A DNA stretch of 19,532 nucleotides from CADCVW01 sp035644935. Its GTDB lineage: Bacteria; Pseudomonadota; Alphaproteobacteria; Sphingomonadales; Sphingomonadaceae. The stretch spans positions 1 to 19,532 of the forward strand of contig DASQNO010000040.1 in NCBI GenBank assembly GCA_035644935.1. The letters are read 5' to 3'. Position 1 is the stretch's first letter; every line of letters begins with the position of its first letter. Positions 1 through 7,305 of this stretch are shown here, piece after piece. The position numbers and the translations under genes are program-made. Under the pieces are notes generated by a model. That model did no database searches and was not told the DNA's origin. It was given only the letters and a program-made list of their open reading frames with translations.

Positions 1-1
1 A

Positions 2-103
2 TGGGTCGACGACGCAGGCGCGACGCCCGGCGATCTCGACGCGCTGACCGCGCCGGATGAGCAGGCCTGGGAGCAGGAGCGGCAGCCTTATCTCCTGTAC
101 TGA
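2..103 (+). CDS. C-terminal end of an unidentified protein (partial)
   Basis: An open frame enters from the left edge and ends at a TGA at 101-103, giving 33 residues that begin WVDDAGATPGDLDALT and end in RQPYLLY. The tail is acidic and then Gln/Glu-rich with an aromatic end, and no domain can be recognised in it. It converges on the vWA gene with only 16 bp between the two stops. That tight spacing and normal codon use support it being a real gene end, but the product cannot be named from this fragment. It could also be a chance open frame, since it is short and this is GC-rich DNA. Confidence 0.5.
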   Translation, partial: WVDDAGATPGDLDALTAPDEQAWEQERQPYLLY

Positions 104-119
104 GCTGCCGGCACCCTCT

Positions 120-1295
120 TCAGCTCTTGCGCACCAGCCCGCGCATCGCCTCTTCCAAGCCGTGCAGCGTTAGCGGGTACATGCGGTCCTTCATCAAGCT
201 TTTGAGCATCAGCGTCGACTGCGAATAGTTCCAGTGCGCCTCGGGCGTCGGATTGAGCCACGCCGCGGCCGGCCAGGTCTGCACAAGACGCTCGATCCAC
301 ACCGCGCCAGCCTCTTCGTTCATGTGCTCGATCGATCCGCCCGGATGGCTGATCTCGTACGGGCTCATCGCCGCGTCGCCGACGATCACCAGCTTGTAGT
401 CGCCGCCGTACTTGTGGAGCAGGTCGTGCGTCGGGATGCGCTCGGCGTGGCGGCGCGCGTTGTCCTTCCAGACGCCCTCGTAGATGCAGTTGTGAAAGTA
501 GAAGAACTCCAGGTTCTTGAACTCGGAGGTGGCGGCGGAGAACAGCTCTTCACAGAGCCTGACATGCCCTTCCATCGACCCGCCGACATCGAGGAAGAGG
601 AGCAGCTTGACCGCGTTGTGCCGTTCGGCGCGCATGCGGATGTCGAGCCAGCCCTGGCGCGCGGTGCCGTCCACCGTCGCGTCGATGTCCAGCTCGCTGG
701 CCGCGCCCTCCCGCGCGAATTTGCGCAGGCGCCGGAGCGCCACCTTGATGTTGCGCGTGCCCAGCTCGCGCGTCGCGTCGAGGTTCCTGAATTCGCGCCG
801 GTCCCACACCTTGATCGCGCGGCCCTGACGGCCCTCACCGCCGATGCGAACGCCTTCCGGGTTGTAGCCGCCGTGCCCGAACGGCGACGTGCCGCCCGTG
901 CCGATCCACTTCGACCCGCCCTGATGCCGTTCCTTCTGCTCCTCGAGCCGCTTCTTCAGCGTTTCCATGATCTCGTCCCACGAGCCCAGCGCCTTGATCT
1001 CGGCCATCTGCTCGGGCGTCAGGTAAAGCTCCGCCACCTTGCGCAGCCATTCCTCTGGAATATCAGGCTTGCCGTCATCGGCCGCTTCCAGCCCGCGAAA
1101 CACCTGCCCGAACACCGCGTCGAAGCGGTCGATCAGCCCTTCGTCATGCACGAAAGTCGCGCGCGCAAGGTAGTAGAACTCCTCGGGCGTCGGCGCGATC
1201 ACGTCGCGGTCGAGCGCTTCGAGCAACAGCAGATGCTCGGTCAGCGAAGCTGGAATGCCGGCGGAGCGGAGCGCGTCTACGAATGAGAAGAACAG
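120..1295 (-). CDS. CoxE-like von Willebrand factor A domain protein
   Basis: This 391-aa protein is the vWA partner of the MoxR ATPase encoded just upstream. Such pairs act as chaperone-like machines that remodel or metallate target proteins; here the target is unknown. The vWA domain begins near residue 230 with LLLFLDVGGSM. The MIDAS motif reads DVGGS (236-240) instead of DxSxS, a form I recall as usual for this family. A second acidic loop reads VGDAAMSP. The first standard start, TTG at 1226, would remove an N-terminal stretch (FFSFVDALRSAGIPASLTEH) that resembles the conserved family start. Reading from CTG at 1295-1293 restores it, with GGGGG 7 nt upstream and the moxR stop 4 nt before it. 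No ATG, GTG or TTG lies in frame between the upstream stop and 1226. Start confidence is moderate; family confidence is high. Confidence 0.88.
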   Translation of the reverse strand: MFFSFVDALRSAGIPASLTEHLLLLEALDRDVIAPTPEEFYYLARATFVHDEGLIDRFDAVFGQVFRGLEAADDGKPDIPEEWLRKVAELYLTPEQMAEIKALGSWDEIMETLKKRLEEQKERHQGGSKWIGTGGTSPFGHGGYNPEGVRIGGEGRQGRAIKVWDRREFRNLDATRELGTRNIKVALRRLRKFAREGAASELDIDATVDGTARQGWLDIRMRAERHNAVKLLLFLDVGGSMEGHVRLCEELFSAATSEFKNLEFFYFHNCIYEGVWKDNARRHAERIPTHDLLHKYGGDYKLVIVGDAAMSPYEISHPGGSIEHMNEEAGAVWIERLVQTWPAAAWLNPTPEAHWNYSQSTLMLKSLMKDRMYPLTLHGLEEAMRGLVRKS

Positions 1296-1307
1296 CGCGC
1301 TACCCCC
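1293..1307 (-). promoter_or_regulatory. Ribosome binding site supporting a CTG start for the vWA gene
   Basis: On the minus strand a GGGGG run (1307-1303) lies 7 nt before CTG (1295-1293). The run is part of the last codons and stop region of moxR (TAG at 1302-1300), so the vWA gene would be translated by coupling to moxR. This is the only codon that gives a family-like N-terminus (LFFSFVDALR). Confidence 0.5.
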
Positions 1308-2142
1308 GTCGCCGCGCCATGAACGCCAGCCGCTCGAACAGCATCACGTCCTGTTCGTTCTTGAGCAGCGCGCCGTGGAGCGGCGGGATCGCCTTGGTCG
1401 GATCGCGCGATTGCAGCACGTCGAGCGGCATGTCCTCGTGGAGCAGCAGCTTGAGCCAGTCGAGCAGTTCGGACGTCGACGGCTTCTTCTTGAGGCCCGG
1501 AACCTCCCGGATCTCGTAGAAGATGTCCATTGCCCGGCCTACCAGCATCTTCTGAATGCCGGGGAAATGCGCATCGACGATCGCCTGCATCGTGTCGCGG
1601 TCGGGAAATTTTATGTAGTGAAAGAAGCAGCGGCGCAGGAAGGCGTCGGGCAGCTCCTTCTCGTTGTTGGACGTGATCACCACGATCGGGCGCTCGGCGG
1701 CCGCGACGCGCTCGCCCGTCTCGTAGACGTCGAAACTCATGCGATCGAGCTCCTGGAGCAGGTCATTGGGGAACTCGATATCCGCCTTGTCGATCTCGTC
1801 GATCAGCAGCACGGGCAAAGTGGGGGAGGTGAACGCGTCCCACAATTTGCCGCGCCGGATGTAATTGGCGATGTCGTGAACGCGCGCATCGCCCAGCTGA
1901 CCGTCGCGAAGCCGCGCCACCGCGTCATATTCGTACAGGCCCTGATGCGCCTTGGTCGTCGACTTGATGTGCCATTCGATCAGCGGCGCTCCGTGCGCGC
2001 GCGCGATCTCGTGCGCCAGCACCGTCTTGCCGGTGCCCGGCTCGCCCTTGATCAGCAGCGGCCGGCGCAGCGTCACGGCGGCGTTGACCGCGACCTTCAG
2101 ATCCTGAGTGGCGATGTAGTCGGAGGTGCCTTCGAAGCGCAT
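1300..2142 (-). CDS. MoxR-family AAA+ ATPase
   Basis: This 280-aa AAA+ ATPase of the MoxR type couples ATP hydrolysis to remodelling of a client, normally with a vWA partner. Walker A is GEPGTGKT at 33-40, Walker B is VLLIDEID at 111-118, sensor 1 is in ITSNNEKELP (156-165), and an arginine pair R170-R171 follows in the finger region. Start: the frame is open to 2340, but the upstream part is a proline/arginine-rich shadow of the preceding gene. ATG at 2142 (MRFEGTSDYIAT) matches the usual family beginning. It lies 58 bp after the 223-aa gene and is followed at 4 nt by the CoxE-like gene. No CO dehydrogenase genes are nearby, so a role in cox maturation is not supported. Confidence 0.93.
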   Translation of the reverse strand: MRFEGTSDYIATQDLKVAVNAAVTLRRPLLIKGEPGTGKTVLAHEIARAHGAPLIEWHIKSTTKAHQGLYEYDAVARLRDGQLGDARVHDIANYIRRGKLWDAFTSPTLPVLLIDEIDKADIEFPNDLLQELDRMSFDVYETGERVAAAERPIVVITSNNEKELPDAFLRRCFFHYIKFPDRDTMQAIVDAHFPGIQKMLVGRAMDIFYEIREVPGLKKKPSTSELLDWLKLLLHEDMPLDVLQSRDPTKAIPPLHGALLKNEQDVMLFERLAFMARRRG

Positions 2143-2200
2143 CCGCGGCGTGTAGGCAGCGAGGGAAGGGCGCGCAACAGCGCGTGACGACCGCTTGGCT

Positions 2201-2872
2201 TCAGCTATCCTGCCGCGCGCTTTGCCGGGCTTCCAGCAGGTCCAGCAGTCCCCGATGCTGCACCAGCACCTGGCTGGCGCCGAAGCCCAGCGCACGCCGG
2301 ACGGACGGTTCCGCCGCCGCCTCCTCGACGACGGCGCCAAGGTCGTGCTCGCCGGGAAGCCGGCAGGTGGGCACGTCGATGCTCAGCCGGCGCGCCGCGT
2401 GGTCGAGCAGCGGGCGAAAGGCGTGCCAGTCGATCACCAGCGCCACCGCCGCGCCGAGCGCGCAGCCGCGCCGTTCGGACCGCGCCAGCATTTGCAGCGC
2501 ATGGCTCTGCCCGCTGACCGCGGCCTCGCTGTCCGCCGCGCCGGGGGTGCTGGGCACCGGTCCCGCCGCCACGGCCAGCCGCATGATGTATAGCCGTTCC
2601 GCAGCGAATGCCGGTGCTACATCCCCGAGCCAGCGTTGCGACGTCGCGCACGCGGTGGACTCCACCGCATGGTCGATCAGTCCGGGGTGCCGCCCGTGGA
2701 GAACGCAGAGGAAATGCACCGCGTCGGCAAGGTTGCGGGTCGCCTCGGGTCCTTCGAACGCGGTCTGCGAACGCAAATACGTATGAGACGCAACGCCTCC
2801 ATCGCCGATCAGCGCGAACAGCGCGTCGGCCGCGGATGCGCCGTGCTGCGACCCTGCAAATCTCGACGCCAT
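2201..2872 (-). CDS. Conserved hypothetical protein, first gene of the moxR-vWA operon
   Basis: This 223-aa soluble protein starts at ATG with a strong GGAGG upstream (in ggctggaggggctg). It is alanine- and leucine-rich with many predicted helices, and has no signal peptide, membrane segment or catalytic motif that I can recognise. The segment ALGAAVALVIDWHAFRPLLD is the most hydrophobic part. I have a weak memory of a sphingomonad-restricted family (possibly DUF6975) in this position, but cannot confirm it here. The 58-bp gap to moxR and shared orientation suggest one transcript, so it may be a client, adaptor or regulator of the ATPase-vWA pair. That role is inferred only from context. Confidence 0.8.
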   Translation of the reverse strand: MASRFAGSQHGASAADALFALIGDGGVASHTYLRSQTAFEGPEATRNLADAVHFLCVLHGRHPGLIDHAVESTACATSQRWLGDVAPAFAAERLYIMRLAVAAGPVPSTPGAADSEAAVSGQSHALQMLARSERRGCALGAAVALVIDWHAFRPLLDHAARRLSIDVPTCRLPGEHDLGAVVEEAAAEPSVRRALGFGASQVLVQHRGLLDLLEARQSARQDS

Positions 2873-2937
2873 CAGCCCCTCCAGCCGCGCCGCCCCCCGC
2901 GGGCCGCGCTTGTTCCGGGCGTAACCTAGAGCAAGCG

Positions 2938-2977
2938 CGTAAAGACGAGGTTTACGGTCCGCGCCGGCGAAGCGCGG
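2938..2977 (-). terminator. Two tandem hairpins after the MFS gene
   Basis: Directly after the transporter stop are two short perfect inverted repeats: CCGCGC/GCGCGG (2959-2964 with 2972-2977, 7-nt loop) and CGTAAA/TTTACG (2938-2943 with 2951-2956, 7-nt loop). Neither is followed by a T run on the minus strand, so an intrinsic terminator is not certain. They may instead slow or protect the 3' end. Confidence 0.35.
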
Positions 2978-4246
2978 TCAGAGAGAGGCGGCCTTGGCTC
3001 CGGCGTCGCGGGTGAACATCACGCCGCGTTCCGCCCACCACAAAGCCGCCGAGGCGAGCAGCGCGAAGAGCAGAAAGCCGCCAAGCAGCGGCAGCGTCGT
3101 GCCGTTGAAGCTCTGCCCGACCATCGCGCCGAGGAGCGCTGCGCCGATCGTCTGGATCGTCCCCTGAACCGAAGACGCGGTGCCCGCGATATGACCCATC
3201 GGCCCCATCGCGATCGCGCCCATGTTGGATGTGGCGAGGCCGAAACAGGCCATCGTGAGCCCCTGCAGGACGATGAAGACTACCAGCGTTTCGCCGACCG
3301 TCGCCGCGATCGCCAGGTGCAGCGCGCAGATTGCGGTGACGGCGGCCAGTCCCCCCTGCGCCATCCGCCGCACGCCGACGCGCTCCACCAGCCGCGCGTT
3401 GGTGTAGGACGCGGCCGCCATCGGCACCGCGACCGCGGCGAACACCAGCGCCAGCAGGTCGGGTCGGCGGAACACGTCGGCGACGATCTGCTGCACCGAA
3501 TTGATGTACCCCATCAGCCCGCCCATCAGCAGCATGACCGCTAACGTGTACCCCAGCGACACGCGGTTGCGCAGCGCTTCGCCCGTCGCCCCGGCGATGG
3601 TGGCGACGGAGATCGCGCGGCGGTTGGCCGGATCGAGCGTCTCGGGCAGACGCAGCCAGCTCCACGCCAGCATCGCCACGCCCCACAGCGCCAGCGCCCA
3701 GAAGATCGCCCGCCACGACGCGAACAGCAGGATCGCCTGGCCGACGGAAGGCGCCAGCACGGGCACCAGCATGAATACCACGAACGTCATGGACATGACG
3801 CGCGCCATGATGGCGCCCTGGAACCGGTCGCGGACCATGGATACGACCAGCACCCGCGTCGCCGCCGCCGCGCCGCCCTGCAGCATGCGTGCGCCCAACA
3901 GCAGCGGAAAGCTTGCGGCGACGGCGGCGAGAAGCCCGAAGCCGGCATAAAGAAGCAGCCCCGTCACCAGCACCGGCCGCCGCCCGTAACGGTCGGACAA
4001 CGGCCCCCACAGCATCTGCGTCAGCCCGAAGCCCAGCAGATAGGCGGTGACCACCAGCTGCCTCCGATTGTCCTCCGCCACGTCCAGCGCCTCGCCGATC
4101 GCGGGCAGCGCGGGCAGCATCGCGTCGATCGCGAAGGCGTTGAGGCTCATCAGCGCCGCCATCAGGAACACGAACTCGGCGTAGCCGGGTCCCCTCCCGC
4201 CGAAGGGCGCGCGCGGCACGGGCGGCGGGTTCGCGGGCTGAGTCAC
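2978..4246 (-). CDS. Bcr/CflA-type MFS multidrug efflux transporter
   Basis: This 422-aa inner-membrane protein of the major facilitator superfamily (DHA1, Bcr/CflA group) exports small hydrophobic compounds in exchange for protons. About 12 hydrophobic segments can be seen. Family marks are the TM1 motif with D41 (IDAMLPALPAIGEAL), motif A GPLSDRYGRRP at 81-91, and the motif C-like stretch in TM5 (VLAPSVGQ). A proline-rich N-terminal tail of about 20 residues precedes TM1. The length is slightly longer than the usual 390-410 aa. It is divergent from the glutathione S-transferase with 46 bp between starts, which suggests shared control of a detoxification pair. The substrate cannot be read from the sequence. 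Confidence 0.92.
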   Translation of the reverse strand: MTQPANPPPVPRAPFGGRGPGYAEFVFLMAALMSLNAFAIDAMLPALPAIGEALDVAEDNRRQLVVTAYLLGFGLTQMLWGPLSDRYGRRPVLVTGLLLYAGFGLLAAVAASFPLLLGARMLQGGAAAATRVLVVSMVRDRFQGAIMARVMSMTFVVFMLVPVLAPSVGQAILLFASWRAIFWALALWGVAMLAWSWLRLPETLDPANRRAISVATIAGATGEALRNRVSLGYTLAVMLLMGGLMGYINSVQQIVADVFRRPDLLALVFAAVAVPMAAASYTNARLVERVGVRRMAQGGLAAVTAICALHLAIAATVGETLVVFIVLQGLTMACFGLATSNMGAIAMGPMGHIAGTASSVQGTIQTIGAALLGAMVGQSFNGTTLPLLGGFLLFALLASAALWWAERGVMFTRDAGAKAASL

Positions 4247-4253
4247 GGATTTT

Positions 4254-4291
4254 CCGATGGTGCGAGGGGACGGCGCGCGCTAGCCCATCGG
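4254..4291. promoter_or_regulatory. Inverted repeat in the MFS/GST divergent promoter region
   Basis: CCGATGG (4254-4260) and CCATCGG (4285-4291) form a perfect 7-bp inverted repeat, with centres 31 bp apart, about three helical turns. It fills the 46-bp spacer between the two divergent starts and abuts the GST ATG. It could be an operator for both genes, or chance. Confidence 0.3.
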
Positions 4292-4292
4292 C

Positions 4293-4928
4293 ATGATCGT
4301 CGTCCACCACCTGGAAAACTCACGCTCGCAACGCATCCTCTGGCTGCTGGAGGAACTGGCGCTGCCCTACGAGGTCCGCCGCTACGAGCGGAACAAGACG
4401 ACGATGCTCGCGCCTCCCGAATTGCGCCGGGTACATCCGCTGGGCAAATCGCCGGTGATCGAGGATGTCGAAGGCGAGGGCGCGGGCCGCGTCGTCATCG
4501 AAACGGGCGCGATCGTCGAATATCTGGTGGAAAGCGCCGGCGGCCAACTCGGTCCGCCCGGCAATCGCGACGAGGCGCTGCGCTACCGACAGTTCGTCCA
4601 TTACGCCGAAGGATCGATGATGCCGCCGTTGCTGGCGATGCTGGTGGTGGGTCGCCTAGGCCTGCTCGGCCGCCCCGCGCGCGCGCCGCTGCAAAAGATG
4701 TTCGACGTCCATCTGGACTGGCTGGATGCGGAGCTCGCCGCCCTTCCCTGGTTCGCGGGCGATGACTTCACCGCCGCCGATGTCATGATGAGCTTCCCGA
4801 TCGAGGCCGCACGGTCGCGGGCGGGGGCGGGGACGCGCGCCAACCTGATGGACTGGCTGGAACGCTGTCACGCGCGCCCGGCCTACGCCCGCGCGCTGGC
4901 GACGGGAGGTCCCTATGCTTATGCGTGA
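4293..4928 (+). CDS. Glutathione S-transferase
   Basis: This 211-aa cytosolic enzyme of the GST fold would join glutathione to electrophilic compounds. The N-terminal thioredoxin-like domain (about 1-82) has the start MIVVHHLENSRSQRILWLLEEL, the cis-proline at S53-P54 (GKSPVIED) and the glutathione-binding pair E70-T71 (ETGAIVEYL, where Ser is more common). The helical C-terminal domain holds the GDDFTAADVMMSFPIE stretch with the conserved N-capping Asp. There is no clear Shine-Dalgarno before the ATG. The stop overlaps the start of the M24 peptidase by 14 bases, so the two are translated together. The GST class and substrate are not assigned. Confidence 0.92.
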   Translation: MIVVHHLENSRSQRILWLLEELALPYEVRRYERNKTTMLAPPELRRVHPLGKSPVIEDVEGEGAGRVVIETGAIVEYLVESAGGQLGPPGNRDEALRYRQFVHYAEGSMMPPLLAMLVVGRLGLLGRPARAPLQKMFDVHLDWLDAELAALPWFAGDDFTAADVMMSFPIEAARSRAGAGTRANLMDWLERCHARPAYARALATGGPYAYA

Positions 4929-6165
4929 GCCGGATGACGTGTCGCGCCGCGCGGTGCTGGCGCTTGGCGGAGGCGTAGCGATGGCGATGATGACGGACGG
5001 CGCGGCACTGGCGCAGGAACGCAGCGCGGTTCGCATCCCGCCGCCGATCACCGCCGCCGAACGGCAGGCGCGGATCGCCCGCGCGCAGGCGGCGCTGCGG
5101 GCGGCCGGCCTCGGCGCGCTACTCGTCGAGCCCGGCGCCTCGTTGATCTACTACACAGGCGTCCGCTGGGGCCGCAGCGAGCGGCTCACCGCCGCCGTCA
5201 TCCCCGCGACCGACCAGCCGTTCGTCGTCACGCCCTTTTTCGAGGAGCCCTCGGTCCGCGAGAGCCTCGGCATCCCCGCCGAGATCATGACCTGGCAGGA
5301 GGACGAGGACCCGACGGCGCTGATCGCCCGCACGCTGCGCGCCCGCGGCATCGTTGCGCCCGTCGCAGCCGAGGAAACGGTGCGCTTCTTTGCGGCCGAT
5401 GGCCTCGCGCGCGCAACCGGCATGCCCGTCCGCCCGGGCGCGGCGATCGTGCGGCCCCAGCGCATGATCAAGTCTCCGTCGGAGATCGCGCTGATGCAGG
5501 CGGCCGCCGACGTCACGATGACCGCCTACCGCAGCGTCCACGGCCGCATCCGCGCCGGCATGACGCCCGCCGACATCGGCGGCATGATGAAGGCCGCCAC
5601 GGAGGCCGCGGGCGGGCGTCACGAATTCGCGCTGGTGCTGCTGGGCGAGGCCAGCGCCTACCCGCACGGCACCGGCAAGCCGCAGCAGGTGGTCGCGGGC
5701 GAGATGATCCTGATGGACTGCGGCTGCACCGTCCACGGCTACCAGTCCGACATCTCGCGCAGCTTCGTGCTTGGGTTGCCCACGCCCGAGGCGCGCCGCG
5801 TCTGGGGCCACATGCGCCGCGGCCAGGACATCGCCTTCGCCGCCGCCCGGATCGGCACGCCCGCCGGCCGCGTCGACGACGCCGTTCGCGCCGCGTATGC
5901 CGGCCTCGGCTACGGCCCCGGCTACACGCTCCCCGGCCTCTCCCACCGCACCGGCCACGGCATCGGCCTCGACGGCCACGAACCCGTCAACCTCGTCCGC
6001 GGCGAGACGACGAAGCTGGCGGAGGGCATGTGCTTTTCCAACGAACCCGGGATCTACCTGCCCGGCAAGTTCGGCGTTCGTCTGGAGGACTGCTTCTACA
6101 TGACCGCGCAGGGCCCGCGCTGGTTCTCGCAGCCTTCGCCTTCGATCGACCAGCCGTTCGGGTAG
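4915..6165 (+). CDS. Tat-exported M24 metallopeptidase (Xaa-Pro aminopeptidase type)
   Basis: This 416-aa dinuclear metal peptidase of the creatinase/prolidase fold likely removes N-terminal residues before proline in the periplasm. A twin-arginine signal is visible (VSRRAVLALGGGVAMA, then a cut near ALAQ at about 34). A creatinase-like N-terminal domain spans about 45-180 and the M24 domain about 190-400. All five metal ligands are present: D268 (MDCG), D279 (YQSDISRS), H348 (TGHGIG), E377 (SNEPGIY) and E391 (RLEDCF). GGGAGGT ends 4 nt before the ATG at 4915 and 10 nt before the ATG at 4921, so either may be used. The gene overlaps the GST stop by 14 bases. Exact peptide preference is unknown. 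Confidence 0.93.
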   Translation: MLMREPDDVSRRAVLALGGGVAMAMMTDGAALAQERSAVRIPPPITAAERQARIARAQAALRAAGLGALLVEPGASLIYYTGVRWGRSERLTAAVIPATDQPFVVTPFFEEPSVRESLGIPAEIMTWQEDEDPTALIARTLRARGIVAPVAAEETVRFFAADGLARATGMPVRPGAAIVRPQRMIKSPSEIALMQAAADVTMTAYRSVHGRIRAGMTPADIGGMMKAATEAAGGRHEFALVLLGEASAYPHGTGKPQQVVAGEMILMDCGCTVHGYQSDISRSFVLGLPTPEARRVWGHMRRGQDIAFAAARIGTPAGRVDDAVRAAYAGLGYGPGYTLPGLSHRTGHGIGLDGHEPVNLVRGETTKLAEGMCFSNEPGIYLPGKFGVRLEDCFYMTAQGPRWFSQPSPSIDQPFG

Positions 6166-6261
6166 ATTGGAAGGATCGGTTCCGAGGACTGCCGCAGCGT
6201 TGGCACTTCTACCGACGGCGCAGACCCTATAGAACTGGTTCGAGGCTAGCCGCGCTGCCGC

Positions 6262-6447
6262 TCAATGGGTCAAGACCAGTCGCTGTCGCTTAGCCCGCTC
6301 GGAGTTGGCGAGGTTCAGGTACATCAGCGCAAGCGTTCGGTGAGCTTGCGCCGACTTGGGATGGGGGGTGTCGAAGGCCATCTTCAACTCCGCGACGGCC
6401 CGCCGCTCGAAATAATATCCGTCGATCTCGGGCACGGTCATAGTCAT
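6262..6447 (-). CDS. Small soluble protein of 61 aa, sphingomonad type
   Basis: This 61-aa protein has the core GYYFERRAVAELKMAFDTP followed by HPKSAQAHRTLALMYLNL, which looks like two amphipathic helices in the manner of a single TPR-like hairpin. I recall many sphingomonad small proteins with the pattern YxxRRAxxExxxAxxAxHPxxxxAHxxLAxxYL, so I take it as real. AGGGAG lies 3 nt before the ATG (6447), and a second ATG follows two codons later. It faces the M24 peptidase (96 bp between stops) and is divergent from the DUF1328 gene. No membrane segment is seen and the function is unknown. Confidence 0.75.
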   Translation of the reverse strand: MTMTVPEIDGYYFERRAVAELKMAFDTPHPKSAQAHRTLALMYLNLANSERAKRQRLVLTH

Positions 6448-6750
6448 CTTCTCCCTGGAAGAAGGGGCGTGAGTATCTGACCGACGGGCTGGGCGCCCGC
6501 GCGGTCGCTTTCGACGACCTGCCTCCTGCCCGCCGGCGAACTGCCGACCGGACTGTCAGATTGCAGCTAAGCAAAGTCTGGTCGTATGGTTACAATGGAT
6601 TTCCTATGTGTTCTGGAGATCACCTGTGAGGCAGATGTCGCATAGGAATTCTATACTAACGCATGATCCGATGTTGCCGTAATAGTACCTTTGTCAACCG
6701 ATAGTCGACTGGATCAATAGATCTTTTCACGATGCACAGGGAGCACGACA
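6448..6750. other. Intergenic spacer between divergent small genes
   Basis: These 303 bp separate the 61-aa gene from the DUF1328 gene and hold no gene I can support. The part from about 6560 to 6740 is clearly richer in A+T than the rest of the window. It contains the 8-bp inverted repeat at 6601-6648, a TATACT hexamer at 6652-6657 (plus strand) and a TTGTCA at 6691-6696, but no well-spaced promoter pair that I trust. A GGAAC-N16/17-GTT box was looked for on both strands and not found. Confidence 0.6.
6601..6648. repeat. Inverted repeat TTCCTATG / CATAGGAA
   Basis: TTCCTATG (6601-6608) and CATAGGAA (6641-6648) are perfect reverse complements, with centres 40 bp apart, about four helical turns. 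It sits in the AT-rich spacer between two divergent small genes, suiting a pair of operator half-sites or a long-loop RNA stem. Confidence 0.45.
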
Positions 6751-6945
6751 ATGCTGAAGTGGGTTTTTATATTCTTCGGCATTTCCATATTGGCGGGCCT
6801 GCTGGGCTTCTCCGGTTTGGCAGGCGCCGCGGCGGGCGTCGCCAAGATCCTGGCGGTCATCACAATCTCCGTTTTCGCAATCTTGCTTGTTCTGGTGCTC
6901 ACCGCGTCGAACGCCCTCGACAAGACCATGCGCGGGAAACTCTGA
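6751..6945 (+). CDS. DUF1328 (YtjA-like) membrane peptide
   Basis: This 64-aa inner-membrane protein has two hydrophobic segments, about 2-26 (LKWVFIFFGISILAGLLGFSG) and 33-54 (ILAVITISVFAILLVLVL), joined by a Gly/Ala-rich turn. A short basic tail follows (LDKTMRGKL). Length, the glycine-rich LGFSGLAGAAAGVAK turn and topology match the DUF1328 family; its molecular role is unknown, and I recall family members being stress- or stationary-phase-linked. AGGGAG lies about 9 nt before the ATG. Its TGA shares one base with the ATG of the next gene, so the two are coupled. Confidence 0.88.
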   Translation: MLKWVFIFFGISILAGLLGFSGLAGAAAGVAKILAVITISVFAILLVLVLTASNALDKTMRGKL

Positions 6946-7268
6946 TGCAGTTTCAATTCAATTCCGACAACAAGGTGAACGGAAGCCAGAATCTCGCGGC
7001 GCGGATCGAACAGGACGTTCGCACAAGCCTGGCCCATTTCGAAGCGCGCCTGACCCGGATAGAAGTGCACATCAGCGATGTCGACGGACGCAAGCGGGGT
7101 CCGGCCGACAAGCGCTGCATGCTTGAAGCGCGCCCCCACGGTCTCGGCCCCGTCGCCGTTAGCCACGAAGCCGACTCCGTCGACCAAGCAGTTTTAGGCG
7201 CCGCCAGCAAACTGACCGGGGCTCTCGAACGGGTGTTGGGACGCTTGACTGACCGCAAGGGACATTAG
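6945..7268 (+). CDS. Short HPF/RaiA-like ribosome-associated protein
   Basis: This 107-aa protein begins MQFQFNSDNKVNGSQNLAARI. Its arrangement (short strand, helix with a basic face, then LTRIEVHISDVDG and CMLEARPHGLGPVAVSHEADSVDQAVLGAASKLTGALERVL split as strand-strand-helix) fits the S30AE/HPF/RaiA fold. That fold binds the 30S decoding centre and silences ribosomes in stress. It lacks the C-terminal dimer domain of long HPF, so it is a short form, and the strain probably has another HPF elsewhere. ATG at 6945 overlaps the DUF1328 stop by one base. The frame is open further upstream, but that part is the DUF1328 gene read out of frame. Confidence 0.83.
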   Translation: MQFQFNSDNKVNGSQNLAARIEQDVRTSLAHFEARLTRIEVHISDVDGRKRGPADKRCMLEARPHGLGPVAVSHEADSVDQAVLGAASKLTGALERVLGRLTDRKGH

Positions 7269-7305
7269 CTGCCCCCGGTCCATCTCACACGAACAGGAAG
7301 AAACG

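Noticed and set aside
2143..2340. N-terminal extension of MoxR up to 2340
   Set aside because: The added 66 residues are Arg/Pro/Trp/Cys-rich and overlap the 223-aa gene out of frame; MRFEGTSDYIAT at 2142 is the family-like start.
2952..4310. Minus-strand open frame of 452 codons overlapping the MFS gene
   Set aside because: It is the MFS gene read in another frame, with Arg/Gly/Asp-rich composition; the MFS frame has clear membrane segments and motifs.
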